64,000 nt of DNA from Diadophis punctatus similis (GCA_023053685.1 JALIGW010000010.1:10201919-10265918); one strand, 5' to 3'. Numbered from the stretch's first letter, positions 31,602 to 43,432 are shown. The notes: generated by a model not told the origin, from the sequence alone. Made by a program: numbers and translations.

Positions 31602-34157
31602 GGCCTATTTATTTATTTATTTATTTATTGTTTGTTTGTTCTTCTATGCCGCCCTACTCCCGAGGGACTCAGGGCGGCGTACAGCAATTTTATAAGAACA
31701 TCAATAAAACAATGGTTTAAAAACAACAATTAAAAAATGTACAAAAGTTAAGAAAATTATTCACAATCAGTCATACCAAAAGGGGGGGGGAATTCAGATG
31801 TAATTTAGTCTCCCCCCCCCGCCTGCAGGAAGAGCCATGTCTTGACGGCTTTCCGGAAGGCCAGCAGGGTGGGGATGGTTCAGGTCTCTGGGGGAAGTTG
31901 GTTCCAGAGCGCGGGGCCCCCCCACAGAGAAGGCTCTCCCCCTAGGGCCCGCCAACCGGCATTGTTTGGCTGATGGGACTTGGAGGAGGCCAACTCTGTG
32001 GGCCCTAACCGGTCGAAGGGAAGTGTGAGGCAGAATGCGGTCCCGAAGGTAGCCTGGTCCTAGGCCATGAAGGGCTTTAAAGATGATGATCAACACCTTG
32101 AATTGTACCCGGAGACCGATGGGCAACCAATGCAGCTGGCGGAATATAGGTGTAACGTGGGTGTACCTTGGCACACCCACCACAGCACGCGCAGCCGCAT
32201 TTTGCACCAACTGGAGTCTCCAAATACTCTTCAAGGGTAGCCCCATGTGGAGCGCATTGCAGTAGTCCAAACGCGAGGTAACAAGGGCATGAGTGACCAT
32301 GAGTAGAGCCTCCTTCTCCAAGTATGGCCGCAATTGGTGCACCAGGTGAACCTGTGCATAGGCCCCCCTAGCCACAGCTGTAAGGTGTTCCTCTAATTTT
32401 AGCTGTGGGTCTAGGAGGACCCCCAAATTGCGGACCTGTTCCAAGGGAGTTAATTTCACTCCCTCCAGAACCAAGGAGGGACCGTTGTCTTGGTCCTTAG
32501 GAGGCAGTATCCAAAGCCACTCAGTCTTGTCGGGGTTGAGTCTGAGTCTGTTCCTCCCCATCCAGGTCCTAACATCATCCAGGCATCGGCACATTACATC
32601 AGCTGCCTCCCTGAATTGAGACGGGGTGGTGATGTACAGCTGGGTGTCATCAGCGTACTGGTGAAAACTCACCCCATGTCTCCGGATGATCTTCCCCAGT
32701 GGTTTCATGTAGATGTTGAACAGCATGGGCAAGAGGACCGAACCCTGAAGCACCCCGCATAACAGGGGCCTAGGGGACGATCTCTGCCCACCTGTTAACA
32801 CCGACTGCGTCCTATCGGTGAGATAAGAGGAGAACCACCGCAAAACGGTGCCTCCCACTCCCAACTCACCGAGACGATGCAGAAGGATACCATGGTCGAT
32901 GGTATCGAAAGCCGCTGAGAGGTCAAGTAGCACCAGGATGGAGGAATTTCCACCATCCCGGGCTCGCCAGAGGTCATCCATCAGGGCAACCAAGGCAGTT
33001 TCTGTACTGAAGCCGTGCCTGAAACCTGACTGATAGGAGTCTAGATGGTCCGTTTCCTCCAGTAGCCATAGAAGCTGAGTAGCCACCACCTTCTCAACAA
33101 CTTTCCCCAAAAAAGGTAAGTTGGAGACCGGACGAAAGTTCTTCAAATCCGCTGGATCCAGGGAAGGCTTCTTCAGGAGGGGTCTAACCACCGCAACGTT
33201 TAACGGCTGCGGTACAGATCCCTCCGTCAAAGAAGCGATGATCACCGCCTGGATCCAGCCTCGTGCCACCTCCCTGCTGGTGGAAACCAACCAGGAGGGG
33301 CACGGGTCCAATAAACAGGTGGAGGCACCCATCGCACCCACGGCTCTGTCCACGTCTTCCGGAGAAACAGGCCCAAACTCCTCCCACAACGGTGGACTAA
33401 GACTAGCCCCTGTCATCTCAATGGACTCTGCCCAGCCAGAGTCCAGGTTTGACCGAATCTGAGCGACTTTATCCGACAGAAACTGTGCGAATTCCTCAGC
33501 TGTACCTTGCAAGTGTTCCTCGCTCCCCCCTTTGGCAAGGAGGGAGCGAGTCACCCTAAACAAGGCGGCTGGGCGAGAATCTGCGGACGCAATAAGAGCG
33601 GAAAAATGGGATCGTTTTGCCACCCTTATCGCCACTAAATAAGACTTGATGTAGATTCTTAATAGTGTTCGATCAGACTCGGTTTTGCTGGCTCTCCAGC
33701 GGTGTTCTAGATGTCTCTTTTGGCGTTTCATCTCCCGGAGCTCCTCGGTGAACCAGGGGGCTTTCCTGGATCCACTGCCGCGGAGAGGTCGCCTAGGCGC
33801 AATCCGGTCTAATGCCGCTGATGCTGCAGTGTTCCATGCAGACACCAGGGAATCAGCCGAATTGTGTACCAGGGTTTCAGGTATTTCCCCAAGTTCCCTC
33901 TGGAATCCTTCTGGCTCCATTAGGCACCTGGGGCGGAACCACCTAGTCGGTCCCGCCTCCCTGCGGGGGAGGAGTGGGGCTGCAAAGTCCAACCTCAGTA
34001 GGAAATGATCTGACCATGACAGTGGGGTGGTGACTATATCCCTTATCTTCAGATCATCTCTCCACTGCCCCAAAAGAAACACAAGGTCAAGCGTGTGACC
34101 TCCCTCATGAGTCGGACCCTGGATTACTTGGGTCAGGTCCATGGTTGTCATGGAATC
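31602..34157 (-). mobile_element. 5'-truncated L2 inserted in inverted orientation inside the outer L2
   Basis: Its (TAAA)n-type 3' tail lies at about 31602-31630 and its 5' end at 34157, inside the endonuclease coding region. It is very similar to the outer L2 (most codons identical). The outer L2 frame 'TAVARG|AQVRLVHQL' is interrupted exactly here. No target duplication of more than 2 bp is visible. Confidence 0.9.
31794..34157 (-). CDS. L2 ORF2 fragment, open: endonuclease C-terminus plus complete reverse transcriptase
   Basis: An uninterrupted minus-strand frame of about 788 L2 codons. It can be extended nine codons into the host L2, giving an ATG at 34184 by chance. Order: endonuclease end 'DSMTTMDLTQVIQGPTHEGG' with 'WSDHFLLRLDF'; linker; RT with 'LLKKPSLDPADLKNFRPVSN', 'YQSGFRHGFSTETALV', '[20 protein letters not shown]' and '[13 protein letters not shown]'; thumb/C-terminal part 'HALVTSRLDYCNALHMGLPL' and 'LHWLPIGLRVQFKVLIIIFK'; stop TGA at 31796-31794. 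The open frame over 2.3 kb indicates recent insertion. It lacks the N-terminal endonuclease and a promoter, so it is unlikely to be autonomous. Confidence 0.88.
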   Translation of the reverse strand, partial: DSMTTMDLTQVIQGPTHEGGHTLDLVFLLGQWRDDLKIRDIVTTPLSWSDHFLLRLDFAAPLLPRREAGPTRWFRPRCLMEPEGFQRELGEIPETLVHNSADSLVSAWNTAASAALDRIAPRRPLRGSGSRKAPWFTEELREMKRQKRHLEHRWRASKTESDRTLLRIYIKSYLVAIRVAKRSHFSALIASADSRPAALFRVTRSLLAKGGSEEHLQGTAEEFAQFLSDKVAQIRSNLDSGWAESIEMTGASLSPPLWEEFGPVSPEDVDRAVGAMGASTCLLDPCPSWLVSTSREVARGWIQAVIIASLTEGSVPQPLNVAVVRPLLKKPSLDPADLKNFRPVSNLPFLGKVVEKVVATQLLWLLEETDHLDSYQSGFRHGFSTETALVALMDDLWRARDGGNSSILVLLDLSAAFDTIDHGILLHRLGELGVGGTVLRWFSSYLTDRTQSVLTGGQRSSPRPLLCGVLQGSVLLPMLFNIYMKPLGKIIRRHGVSFHQYADDTQLYITTPSQFREAADVMCRCLDDVRTWMGRNRLRLNPDKTEWLWILPPKDQDNGPSLVLEGVKLTPLEQVRNLGVLLDPQLKLEEHLTAVARGAYAQVHLVHQLRPYLEKEALLMVTHALVTSRLDYCNALHMGLPLKSIWRLQLVQNAAARAVVGVPRYTHVTPIFRQLHWLPIGLRVQFKVLIIIFKALHGLGPGYLRDRILPHTSLRPVRAHRVGLLQVPSAKQCRLAGPRGRAFSVGGPRALEPTSPRDLNHPHPAGLPESRQDMALPAGGGGRLNYI

Positions 34158-34873
34158 CATGCACAGGTTCGCCTGGTGCACCAATTGCGGCCATACTTGG
34201 AGAAGGAGGCTCTACTCACGGTCACTCACGCCCTTGTCACCTCTCGTTTGGACTACTGCAATGCGCTCTACATGGGGCTACCCTTGAAGAGTATTCGGAG
34301 ACTTCAGCTGGTGCAAAATGCGGCTGCGCGTGCTGTGGTGGGTGTGCCAAGGTACACCCACTTTACACTTATACTCCGCCAGCTGCATTGGCTGCCCATC
34401 GGTCTCCGGGTACAATTCAAGGTGTTGATCATCATCTTTTTAAGCCCTACATGGCCTAGGACCAGGTTACCTTCGGGACCGCATTCTGCCTCACACTTCC
34501 CTTCGACCGGTTAGGGCCCACAGAGTGGGCCTCCTCCAGGTCCCGTCAGCCAAACAATGCCGGTTGGCGGGCCCTAGGGGGAGGGCCTTCTCTGTGGGGG
34601 GCCCCGTGCTCTGGAACCAACTTCCCCCAGAGACCTGAACCATCCCCACCCTGCTGGCCTTCCAGAAAGCCGTTAAGACATGGCTCTTCCTGCAGGCAGG
34701 GGGAAAAGACTAAATCCATCCGAATTCCCCCCTTGGTATGGTTGATTGTGTATTTTTTAACTTTTGTATATTTCTTAATTGCTGTTTTTAAATCACACTT
34801 TATTATTGATGTTCTTATAAAATTGTTGTACGCCGCCCTGAGTCCCTCGGGAGTAGGGCGGCATAGAAGAACA

Positions 34874-35007
<134 letters not shown>

Positions 35008-35114
35008 GAGAAGGTTCCCAGGTGTCTAGGATCCGGATATCTGTTATAACTGTTTGATCAAGCAGAACCAAGACCCCCCTTCTCCTTTTGAATGGCAGAG
35101 TCTGGAGTCTGACA

Positions 35115-35466
35115 CATAGTATTTAACTCAATTTAGAAACCATTTTTAGATTACAACGTTATGTGTCTTGAACAAATTTTGACCAAAATTCGTGCAAATG
35201 CAAAATCAGGATTTCTCTTCAGTTTTAATATTCTATTCTCCAATGATTTGCTAAATGGGAATAGTTCTTCACCTGCTTTAATAGTAATCACTGTAATTCT
35301 TAATCTCAGTTTATTGTTTATACTATTCTGATTATTACTGTTGATATTTATATCTCATCTGAATTTTAACACTATAATGTAGTTTTTACAATAATATGCT
35401 TAGTTATTTAAAACAAAAGAGTTATTGAAAAATGTAACCTAATTTTTGGGTAAATTATATTTGGCT
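35115..35466. other. Apparently unique AT-rich sequence
   Basis: No gene or repeat recognised. Confidence 0.5.
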
Positions 35467-35720
35467 CTTTCAACAGTTAAAAAAAGAATGGTGGCAGTGT
35501 ATATTAAAAAATGGTTAAAACCAAAATTGATACACAGTGATGAGGATGGTAGAATTCTAATACAGTAGTTGAAATAAGCTCGGGATGCAGGAAAATATTA
35601 CTTGTGGTAATTTATGCTCCAAATATTAATCAGAAAACTTTTTATTCTAAATTGCATAATAAATTGATAGAATTACAATGGGAAAATATTTGTATAATTG
35701 GCTACTTCAATGCCATAGTA

Positions 35721-35855
35721 CAGAGGTAGGCAAAGTTGGCTCTTCTATCACTCATGGACTTCAACTCCCAGAATTCCTGAGCTAGCATGATTGGCTCAGA
35801 AAGTCTGGGAGTTGAAGTCCACGAGTCATAGAAGAGCCAACTTTGCCTACCCCTG
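35721..35855. mobile_element. Short fold-back hAT MITE, 135 bp
   Basis: An 8-bp duplication CCATAGTA (35713-35720 and 35856-35863) flanks ends CAGAGGTAGGCAAAGTTGGC and inverted CAGGGGTAGGCAAAGTTGGC. Almost the whole element folds back on itself (arms of about 55 bp). It sits in the L1 endonuclease region, which reads through once the MITE is ignored. Confidence 0.93.
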
Positions 35856-37171
35856 CCATAGTAGATAAGAGAAAGGATTACAAAAGCAACAATAAGCGAA
35901 AGATGAGGCAACAACTGCCGGGACCATTTAATGAAATTAGTCGAGAATTTGAGTTGGTGGACGGATGGCGATATTTAAATCCAGAGGGTAAGCAATACAC
36001 TTTTTTCTCTCACCCACATAAAACCTGGTCCAGGATTGACATGGCCTGGATGAATTCTGAATTAATTAATGAAATAATAGAAATAGAAATATTTCCAAAC
36101 CCTTGGGCAGACCACAACCCACTAACAATAAAATGGAAAGGGCAAGACAAAAGAAAGAAAATGAGATGGTCATTAGACCAAAGAATAGTAAGGGAAAAAA
36201 GTATACACAAATGATTGAGAGAGAATTAAAATATTTCTTTAAGGTCAATACTAAAGAGCAAACTTCGACACAAAACCTGTGGGATACTACAAAAGCCTAC
36301 ATTAGAGGATTAACGATAGCGTATGTAAAAGAAAAGAAAAATAAACAAACTTTACTATATTCAAAACTTAAAGAATTAGAGAATAATTTAGAGAAAGACC
36401 CAAAAGATAGTAAAACCAAAGAAGATTTAATCATAACCAAACATAAAATTAATCTGACAGCCCAAGAGGAACTGGCACAAAAAATTAAAATATCCAAACA
36501 AAACTACTTTGAATTTGCAAATAAACTTGGAAGGTGGCTTGTATACAAACTTAGAAAAGAGAGGACAGAGAGACCAATTGACCAGTTAATAGATGAGAAT
36601 GGGAAAATACATAGTAGGTCTGAAGAGAAAAAAGTTATTGTCCAAACAATTTTTTATGGAACTATACAAGAAAACAGAGATTAAAGAAGAAGATATTAAA
36701 GACTACCTGGAGGAAAGAAATCTGCCAATCGTGTCGGACGAGGATAAAGCCATGTTAAATAAGGAAATAACAATTACAGAAATCAGAAATGCCATCAATA
36801 AACAAAAAAACAATAAAACACCTGGAGCGGATGGAATACCCTCAGAGATTTATAAAAAATTTCAGGAGTCATTGGAAATTATAATTTGGATGTATACAAT
36901 GAGGTAATGGAGAAGGCAAGAATACCAGAATCTTGGAAGGAAGCCTATATAACATTAATACCCAAAGAAGATACAGACAAACAATTAATCAAAAATTATA
37001 GACCAATGTCGTTATTAAATACGGATTATAAGATTTTTGTTACAATTATTGCTGAAAGATTAAAAAAAATACTCAATCAATTAATTCATTCAGATCAGAA
37101 CGGATTCTTGCCGAATAGACAGATAAGAAATAATACCAGAATCATATTAAACACCTTGGAATACTATGATT

Positions 37172-37418
37172 AGGAGCCGAGGTGGCGTGGTGGTTAAAAG
37201 CAGCACTGCAACCTTCAGCTAATTGCTAGTTCAGCAGTTCAGCTGTTCAAATCTCACCAGGTTCAAGGTTGACTCAGCCTTCCATCCTTCTGAGGTGGGT
37301 AAAATGAGGACCCAGATTGTTGGGGGCAATATGCTGAACTCTGTAAACCGCTTAGAGAGGGCTGTAAAGCACTATGAAGCGGTATATAAGTCTAAGTGCT
37401 ATTGCTATTGCTATTTAC
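37172..37418 (+). mobile_element. Complete tRNA-derived SINE inserted in L1 RT
   Basis: The tRNA-like head contains AGGTGGCGTGGTGGTTAA (A box) and GTTCAAATCTCA (B box). The body contains 'CCTTCTGAGGTGGGTAAAAT' and 'GGCAATATGCTGAACTCTG'. It ends in GTGCTATTGCTATTGCTAT. This is the widespread squamate SINE with a LINE-like tail. The L1 frame 'LEYYD' stops at 37171 and resumes near 37419. Confidence 0.85.
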
Positions 37419-38765
37419 ACACAGAAAAACAATTGGCACTAATATTTATCGATGCTTAAAAAGCATTTGATAATTTGGACTGGCAATTCTTGATAATGCA
37501 ATTAGAAAGGATGAAATTTGGAGAAAGGTTTTCCAGGTTAGTTAAAGCAATATACACAAAACAATCTGCGAAAATTTTAGTAAACAATGATTTAACAGAA
37601 AAAGTAAACATGACGAAAGGGGTACGCCAAGGATGTCCCTTATCCCCATTATTATTCATACTTGCATTAGAAACATTGTTAAGATCAGTAAGAAATAACC
37701 AAGATATAAGGGGACTAAAAATAAGGAAGGGGGAATACAAAGTGCAGGCCTGGCATACATTTTGGCATATGGCATACATTTTGGAAGACCCCCTGGAAAC
37801 AGGACCAATTTTAATTAGTGATATTGAGAAATTTGGAAAGGTGGCGGGACTAAAAATAAATAAAGAAAAAGCAAAAATAATAACAAAAAAATTTGATGGA
37901 ACAACAAAATAGGAAATTAGAAGATATTCTGGACATCAGAACTGTAAAAAAAGTGAAATATCTAGGCCTATGGTTGTCGGCAAAATGCAGCTCGATAAAA
38001 GAAGATAATTATACTAAATTGACTCAAAAATACACAAAGATTTGGAGACCTGGGCAAAATTACAACTATCATTATTGGGTAAAATAGCGGTAATTAAGAT
38101 GAATGTTCTACCTAAAATATTATTTTTATTACACAACAGACGATAGATTTGAAACCGGAGTTGTTTTTATTGGGAATTTTCAGAGGAAAGTTTTAAAAAG
38201 AGGATCATTATATAATACTTCACATAACCACATCTGCCAGAATTGCTTATGCTCAGAGTTGGAAATCCGATACTACCCCCACATAATCTATGGTTATTAG
38301 AAAAATTTTAGAATGTTCCGAGATGTGTAAACTGACAATGGAGATACATGAGAAGGAAGATACAGAATTTTATGAATCATGGAATAAATGGTTAAAGTGG
38401 TTAAAACAAAACAAAAATTTTCAAATTTGGTTATAGAATGACCAATTCCATCTCTGAAGGAATTGTAAATGTTCTTACTTTCTTTTCTTATGAAAACAAC
38501 TAGACTCATTTGTAATTAAAGTGGAAGGAATAGATGTGGAAAATATTGTAGGAGATTCAATCCATTAAAGATGAATTGGATAAATAGCAAGCATTAAAAT
38601 GTAAATTGCAACAATGTAAGGTGTAAATGTACGTGGAAATATGATGAAAAAGCTGTAAAAGTGGTTATCTATTTTTTGTTTGTTTTTGTCTTATATGTTT
38701 TTGTATGTCTTTTTTTATATGTTGTTTTTAACGAAAAAACTCAATAAAGACTTTTTTTAAAAAGA

Positions 38766-39118
38766 AAATTTTAACCCAATTTTATGATACTTGGAAATTT
38801 CCTGCTTATTTGCTTTGTATTTTATCTTTTTATTTTTTCTTGTCTTTCTTTTTTTCATTTCTGAAAAATACTTAATAAAATATATTTTAAATCAAATAAT
38901 TCAGCTAAGTTTTGGTACTGCTCAAAAATGCAAGTTTCACTGAATGAGTTATGGTTTTACCATATACTCATAGCTCCCATGCTACTAACAGATCTTAAGC
39001 ATCGATTTCAGGTACCAATTCCTGGGAGCTATTGACTCACAATAAGGTGTTGGACAGATGAGCTCTGAGGGAACAGCACAGCTGCTTCTTAGCTCTAAAG
39101 GCTAATAGCTACCTTCAA
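38766..39118. other. AT-rich sequence with an LINE-3'UTR-like stretch
   Basis: 38820-38890 is T-rich and ends in AATAAAATAT, which could be another LINE 3'UTR. The rest shows nothing recognisable. Confidence 0.35.
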
Positions 39119-42100
39119 TATTTATTTATTTATTTATTTATTTTGCTGCTCTTATATGCCGCCCTACTCCCTGGGGACTCAGGGCAGTGTACAACAGAGT
39201 ATAAGAACAATATAAAAAAACAGTAGCAAAATAATAAATGATTTAAAAACATTTGATACATTAAAAGATTAAAAAGCCTAACAACACATTCATACCTGGG
39301 GGAGACCTAAGATGTTCGTTGGTCACATCACCCCGCCTGCAGGAAGAGCCATGTCTTAATAGCTTTCCGGAAGGCCAGCAAGGTGGGGATAGATCGGATC
39401 TCTGGAGGTAGTTGGTTCCAGAGAACTGGAGCCCCCACAGAGAAGGCTCTCCCCCTTGGTCCCGCCAACCGACATTGTTTGGCTGAAGGGACCTGGAGGA
39501 GACCGACTCTGTGGGACCTAATTGGTCGTAGGGATGTATGAGGTAGGATGCGGTCCCGGAGATAACCTGGTCCTAAGCCATGTAGGGCTTTAAAGATGAT
39601 AATCAACACCTTGAATTGCACCCGGAGACCAATGGGCAACCAATGCAGCTGGCGGAGAATGGGTGTTACATGGGTGTATCTGGGGACACCCACCACAGCT
39701 CGCGCAGCCGCATTTTGCACCAGTTGCAGTCTCCGAATACTTTTCAAGGGTAGCCCCATGTAGAGCGCATTACAGTAGTCCAAACGAGAGGTGACAAGGG
39801 CATGAGTGACCGTGAGTAAAGCCTCCTTCTCCAAATATGGTCGCAATTGGTGCACCAGGCGAACCTGTGCAAAGGCGCCCCTAGCCACAGCCGTAAGATG
39901 TTGGTCTAATTTTAGCTGTGGATCTAGGAGCACCCCCAAATTGTGAACCCGGTCCGAGGGAGATAATTTGTCTCCCCCGAAGACCAAGGAGGGACAATCG
40001 GTATAATCCTTAGGAGGCAGCATCCACAGCCACTCAGTCTTGTCAGGGTTGAGCTTGAGCCTGTTCCTTCCCATCCAGATCCTAACATTGTCCAGGCAAC
40101 GACACATCACAACCACTGCCTCCCTGAATTGCGATGGGGTGGAGATGTACAGCTGGGTGTCATCAGCATACTGTTTAAAACTCACCCCATGTCGACGAAT
40201 GATCTCCCCCAACAGTTTCATGTAAATGTTAAACAGGATGGGCAAGAGGACCGAACCCTGAGGGACCCCACAAGTCAGGGGTCTAGGAGACAACCTCTGC
40301 CCTCCTCTCAACACCGACTACGACCTATCAGCGAGGTAGGAGGAGAACCACCGCAACACGGTGCCTCCCACTCCCAGCCCGCCGAGTCGGTGCAGAAGGA
40401 TACCATGGTCGATGGTATCGAAAGCCGCTGAGAGGTCAAGTAGCACCAGGATGGAAGAATAATCCCCATCCCGGGCTCACCAGAGATCATCCATCAGGGT
40501 GACCAAGGCAGTTTCCATGCTGTAGCCACGCCTGAAACCTGATTGAAAGGAATTCAGATAATCAGTTTCCTCCAATAGCCGAAGAAGCTGAAGAGCCACC
40601 ACCTTCTCAACAACTTTACCCAAAAAAGGCAAGTTGGAGACAGGACGAAAATTCTTCAGGTCCGCTGGGTCCAGCGAAGGCCTCTTAAGGAGGGGTCTCA
40701 CCACAGCAACCATTAAGGGCTGCAGTATGGATCCCTCCCCAAGAGAAGCATTGATCACCGCCTGGATCCAGCTACGTGAAACCTCCCTGCTGGCCGAAAC
40801 CAGCCAGGAGGGACACGGGTCCAATAAACAGGAGGAAGAGCTCATCGCTCCCATGGTCTTGTCGACATCATCAGGAGTTACTGGCTCAAGCTCATCCCAT
40901 AAAACCGGACTAAGACTCACCCCTGTCAACTCAACTGGCTCTGTGCAGCCAGAGTCCAGGTTCGACAGGATCTGAGCGACTTTATCCATCAGAAACTGTG
41001 CAAATTTCTCAGCTCTGCCCTGCAAGTGTTCCTCGCCACCCCCTTTTGCAAGGAGGTGGCATGTCACCCTAAACAAGGCGGCTGGGCAAGAGTCTGCGGA
41101 TGGAGTAAGAGCGGAAAAATGTAAACATTTTGCCGCCCCTATCGCCATTAGGTAAGACTTTATAAATGTTCTTAGTAGTGTTCGGTCAGATTCTGCCTTA
41201 CTGACTCTCCAGCGTCGCTCCAGACGTCTCTTGTGGTGTTTCATCTCCCGGAGCTCCTTGGTAAACCAGGGAGCTTTCCGGGATCCACTGCCACGGAGAG
41301 GTCGCAAAGCTGCAATCCGATCTAAAGCCCCTGATGCCGCGTTGTTCCAGGCAGCCACCAGGGACTCAGATGAATTGTGGACTAGGGTTTCAGGTATCTC
41401 CCCAAGTTCCCTCTGAATCTTCCAGATCCATTAGGCACCTGGGGCGGAACCACCTAATCGGTCCCGCCTCCCTGCAGGAGAGGAGTCGGGCTCTGAAATC
41501 CAACCTCAATAGGAAATAACGGGGAGATGACTATATCCCCTAACTTCAGATCATCTCTCCACTGCCCCGAGAGAAATACTAGGTCAAGTATGTGACCTCC
41601 CTCATGTGTCGGACCCTGGATTACTTGGGCCGCACCTGAGGTTTCGCCGGCCGAAGGCAGGTTGAAGTCCCCCAGCACCATAAGCCTGGGGAACTCCATC
41701 GCCAAGCCCGCTACTGCCTCAAGCAGCCCAGGCAGGGCCTTAGTAACGCAGCTGGGAGGCAGGTATGCCAACAAAAGGCCCACCTGAACCCCTAAGTCCA
41801 ACTTCAGAAGGAGAGTCTCACACCCGACAATCTCCGGGGCAGGGCTCCTACGAGGTTGCAGATTCTGGCGCGCTATAATAGCCACTCCTCTCCCCCTTCC
41901 CTGGGGTCGTGGCTGATGCAGAACTGAGAACGTCTGGGCATAACTCAGAGAGGGCAACCCCCCCCTCCTTGCCCAGCCAGGTCTCAGTTATGCATGCCAG
42001 GTCCACCCCGTCGTCCATGTTTAAATCACGTGCCAGGGGGGCTTTGTTGACAATTGACCTGGCATTCAACAGCATCAACTTGAGCCTAGGGCCCTTAAAA

Positions 42101-42376
42101 CCCCGGTCACCAGGTATTTGGGTTGAGCAAGATGGAACCACATCGGAGGGGCCGGAACAAGGGATCACTTGTAAACAGCGAGGTCTTATTCCCCGAGAGC
42201 AGCCCACCCCTCTGCTCCCGCTATACCTACCTCTCCCTATCATGACCGAAATATTCCGGCTCTCCGCCCCTCCAGAGATCCCCTCCCCCTCCCCACTGGT
42301 CCTCCTCCTTTCCTGCAGGCCACACATCCCATCCATGCCATACATACCATTCACACTGAGCCAGGGGTCGAAATCC
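39119..42376 (-). mobile_element. 5'-truncated L2-clade LINE, minus strand
   Basis: The (TAAA)n-type tail at 39119-39141 is followed leftwards in coding order by the 3'UTR, RT, endonuclease and a little 5'UTR, which breaks off at 42376. There the junction is a perfect hairpin (42377-42418). The sequence is close to the L2 copies at 27849 and 31602. Confidence 0.9.
39328..42100 (-). pseudogene. L2 ORF2 (endonuclease plus RT), four breaks
   Basis: Open pieces lie at 42354-41848 (endonuclease start 'LKLMLLNARSIVNKAPLARD', 'ITETWLGKEG'), 41957-41454 ('RLMVLGDFNLPSAGETSG'), 41358-40477 (linker and RT fingers, 'LLKRPSLDPADLKNFRPVSN') and 40314-39328 (RT palm with [14 protein letters not shown], thumb, C-terminus ending KTWLFLQAG). 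A small deletion in the endonuclease near 41625 removes the 'DSMTTMDLT' segment seen in the other copies. It is close to intact but inactive. Confidence 0.9.
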
Positions 42377-42418
42377 AGTTACCCATTAGTGTAACTAGTG
42401 TTACACTAATGGGTAACT
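42377..42418. repeat. Perfect 19-bp-arm hairpin at the L2 5' junction
   Basis: AGTTACCCATTAGTGTAAC (42377-42395), loop TAGT, and exact reverse complement at 42400-42418. It starts precisely where L2 homology ends. Confidence 0.95.
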
Positions 42419-42760
42419 CTTGTCAAAGGTACTGTGTAAAAAGCACAATCTTGTCTTTCAGTTCAAGGTTTGCTATGTACTTTTATTAGCAGTAACATAA
42501 GAAATCATTTTGAGGCCCATTTTCATCAATTTTATTATGATAGAGTCCTTTTCTATATGTCACATACTAAATTGGTCAAATCATTTTAACTTTTATAGTG
42601 TTTGCTTTTGAGTACCTTCATAACAACTAAGAATTTACATTTGCTAATTGATCACCTAGTGCTTTTTTCCTATTTATGGATTCATTATCATCCATAAGAG
42701 TATGCTGTTAGAATAGGTGAATCATTTGAAAACATTCTGCTATCTGTAAGCTGAAGATGT
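42419..42760. other. Apparently unique AT-rich sequence
   Basis: No gene or repeat recognised. Confidence 0.5.
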
Positions 42761-43009
42761 TGAAACTGCCAGTGAAAACAGATCTCGATGGGGCCGTGCG
42801 CACACCCTGGGCCCTGTTTTCGGCCTGGACAGCCTCCTGCAACAGTGTTTTCACTGGCAGAGGGCTGCAGAAGGCCGTCCAGGCGAAAAACGGAGCCCAG
42901 GGGGAGGACATGCACCCCCGGGCTCCATTTTTGCTGGCAGAGAGCTAGCAAAACAAACTAAAAGCAAATCAAAACAAAAAGAGAAATGTTTCCCCTTTTA
43001 CATTTGAGC

Positions 43010-43190
43010 ATCCAAGAAGGGACAGGAAAGGAGGAAGGGAAAGGAAAGGGGAAAAAAGGAAAGATGGGAAGAGAGCAAGGAAGGAAAAAGAAGGAAAGAG
43101 GGAAAGGAAGAAGAAAGGAGAATGAAGAGGGAAGGAAAAAGAAAAGGCAGGCAGGCAGGCGGGAAGGAAGGAAGGAAGGAAGGAAAGTCC
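43010..43190 (+). repeat. Purine-only (GGAA-rich) tract
   Basis: About 180 bp, almost purely A and G, ending in (GGAA)n at about 43162-43185. It could form unusual DNA structure. Confidence 0.9.
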
Positions 43191-43377
43191 TGCCTTAGCA
43201 CTTGGTCACCAGCAGCCCTGTTGCCCTTTCGCCATCCCCTTGTCTCCTCCTCCTGACCTCTCCTGGTTGTCTCCCATCCTATAGCTGAGGATGCTTTGAT
43301 TACAAAGCCAGGTCTCCTTGCATGGAGAGGGAGTGGGCCTCCCTCTGACCCACAAACTTTGCCTTCCCACACACACC

Positions 43378-43432
43378 ATGAGCAACCTGGCCAAGGAGAG
43401 CGAGAACAGCAGCAGCAGCCTCGAGGAGGAGG
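43378..43432 (+). other. Exon-like segment: Kozak ATG, acidic N-terminus, consensus splice donor
   Basis: CACACACCATGAGC gives MSNLAKESENSSSSLEEE, followed by GAG|GTAAAC, a good splice-donor match. This looks like the first coding exon of a host gene embedded in a transposon remnant. I do not recognise the gene. A chance reading frame in GC-rich DNA is the alternative. Confidence 0.35.

Larger units (their letters stand above)
29314..34711 (+). pseudogene. L2 ORF2 of the outer copy, disrupted
   Basis: The endonuclease reads 'LLNTRSIANKAPLICD', 'ITETWMGQEGGVALSEICPD', 'RLMVLGDFNLPSAGETSG' and 'WSDHFLLRLDF'. A TGA at about 30173 and a frameshift near 29530 interrupt it. RT runs from 30330 as a long open frame: 'LLKKPSLDPADLKNFHLVSN', '[16 protein letters not shown]', 'GVPQGSVLLPILFN', and the YADD motif at 31308-31319. 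It then stops where the inner L2 is inserted after 'HLTAVARG' (31598). The C-terminus resumes at 34158 ('[20 protein letters not shown]'). Confidence 0.9.
35487..38270 (+). pseudogene. L1 ORF2, broken
   Basis: The endonuclease reads 'VAVYIKKWLKPKLIHSDEDG', then 'FNAIVDKRKDYKSNNKRKMR' across the MITE, 'RQQLPGPFNEISREFELVDG', 'QYTFFSHPHKTWSRIDMAWM' and 'WADHNPLTIKWKG'. The linker is Lys/Glu-rich (36103-36684). RT reads 'NKTPGADGIPSEIYKKF', 'LIKNYRPMSLLNTDYKIF', 'HSDQNGFLPNRQI', the SINE, then 'GVRQGCPLSPLLFILALETL'. The FADD catalytic segment is replaced by sequence reading 'AWHTFWHMAYILED', so this copy lacks a working RT motif. Many stops. Confidence 0.88.
35467..38765 (+). mobile_element. 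5'-truncated, decayed L1-clade LINE
   Basis: It starts in the endonuclease domain of ORF2, runs through RT and ends with a 3'UTR, an AATAAA signal near 38743 and an A-rich tail around 38750-38765. It is interrupted by a hAT MITE (35721-35855) and a SINE (37172-37418). The start is approximate. Confidence 0.85.
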
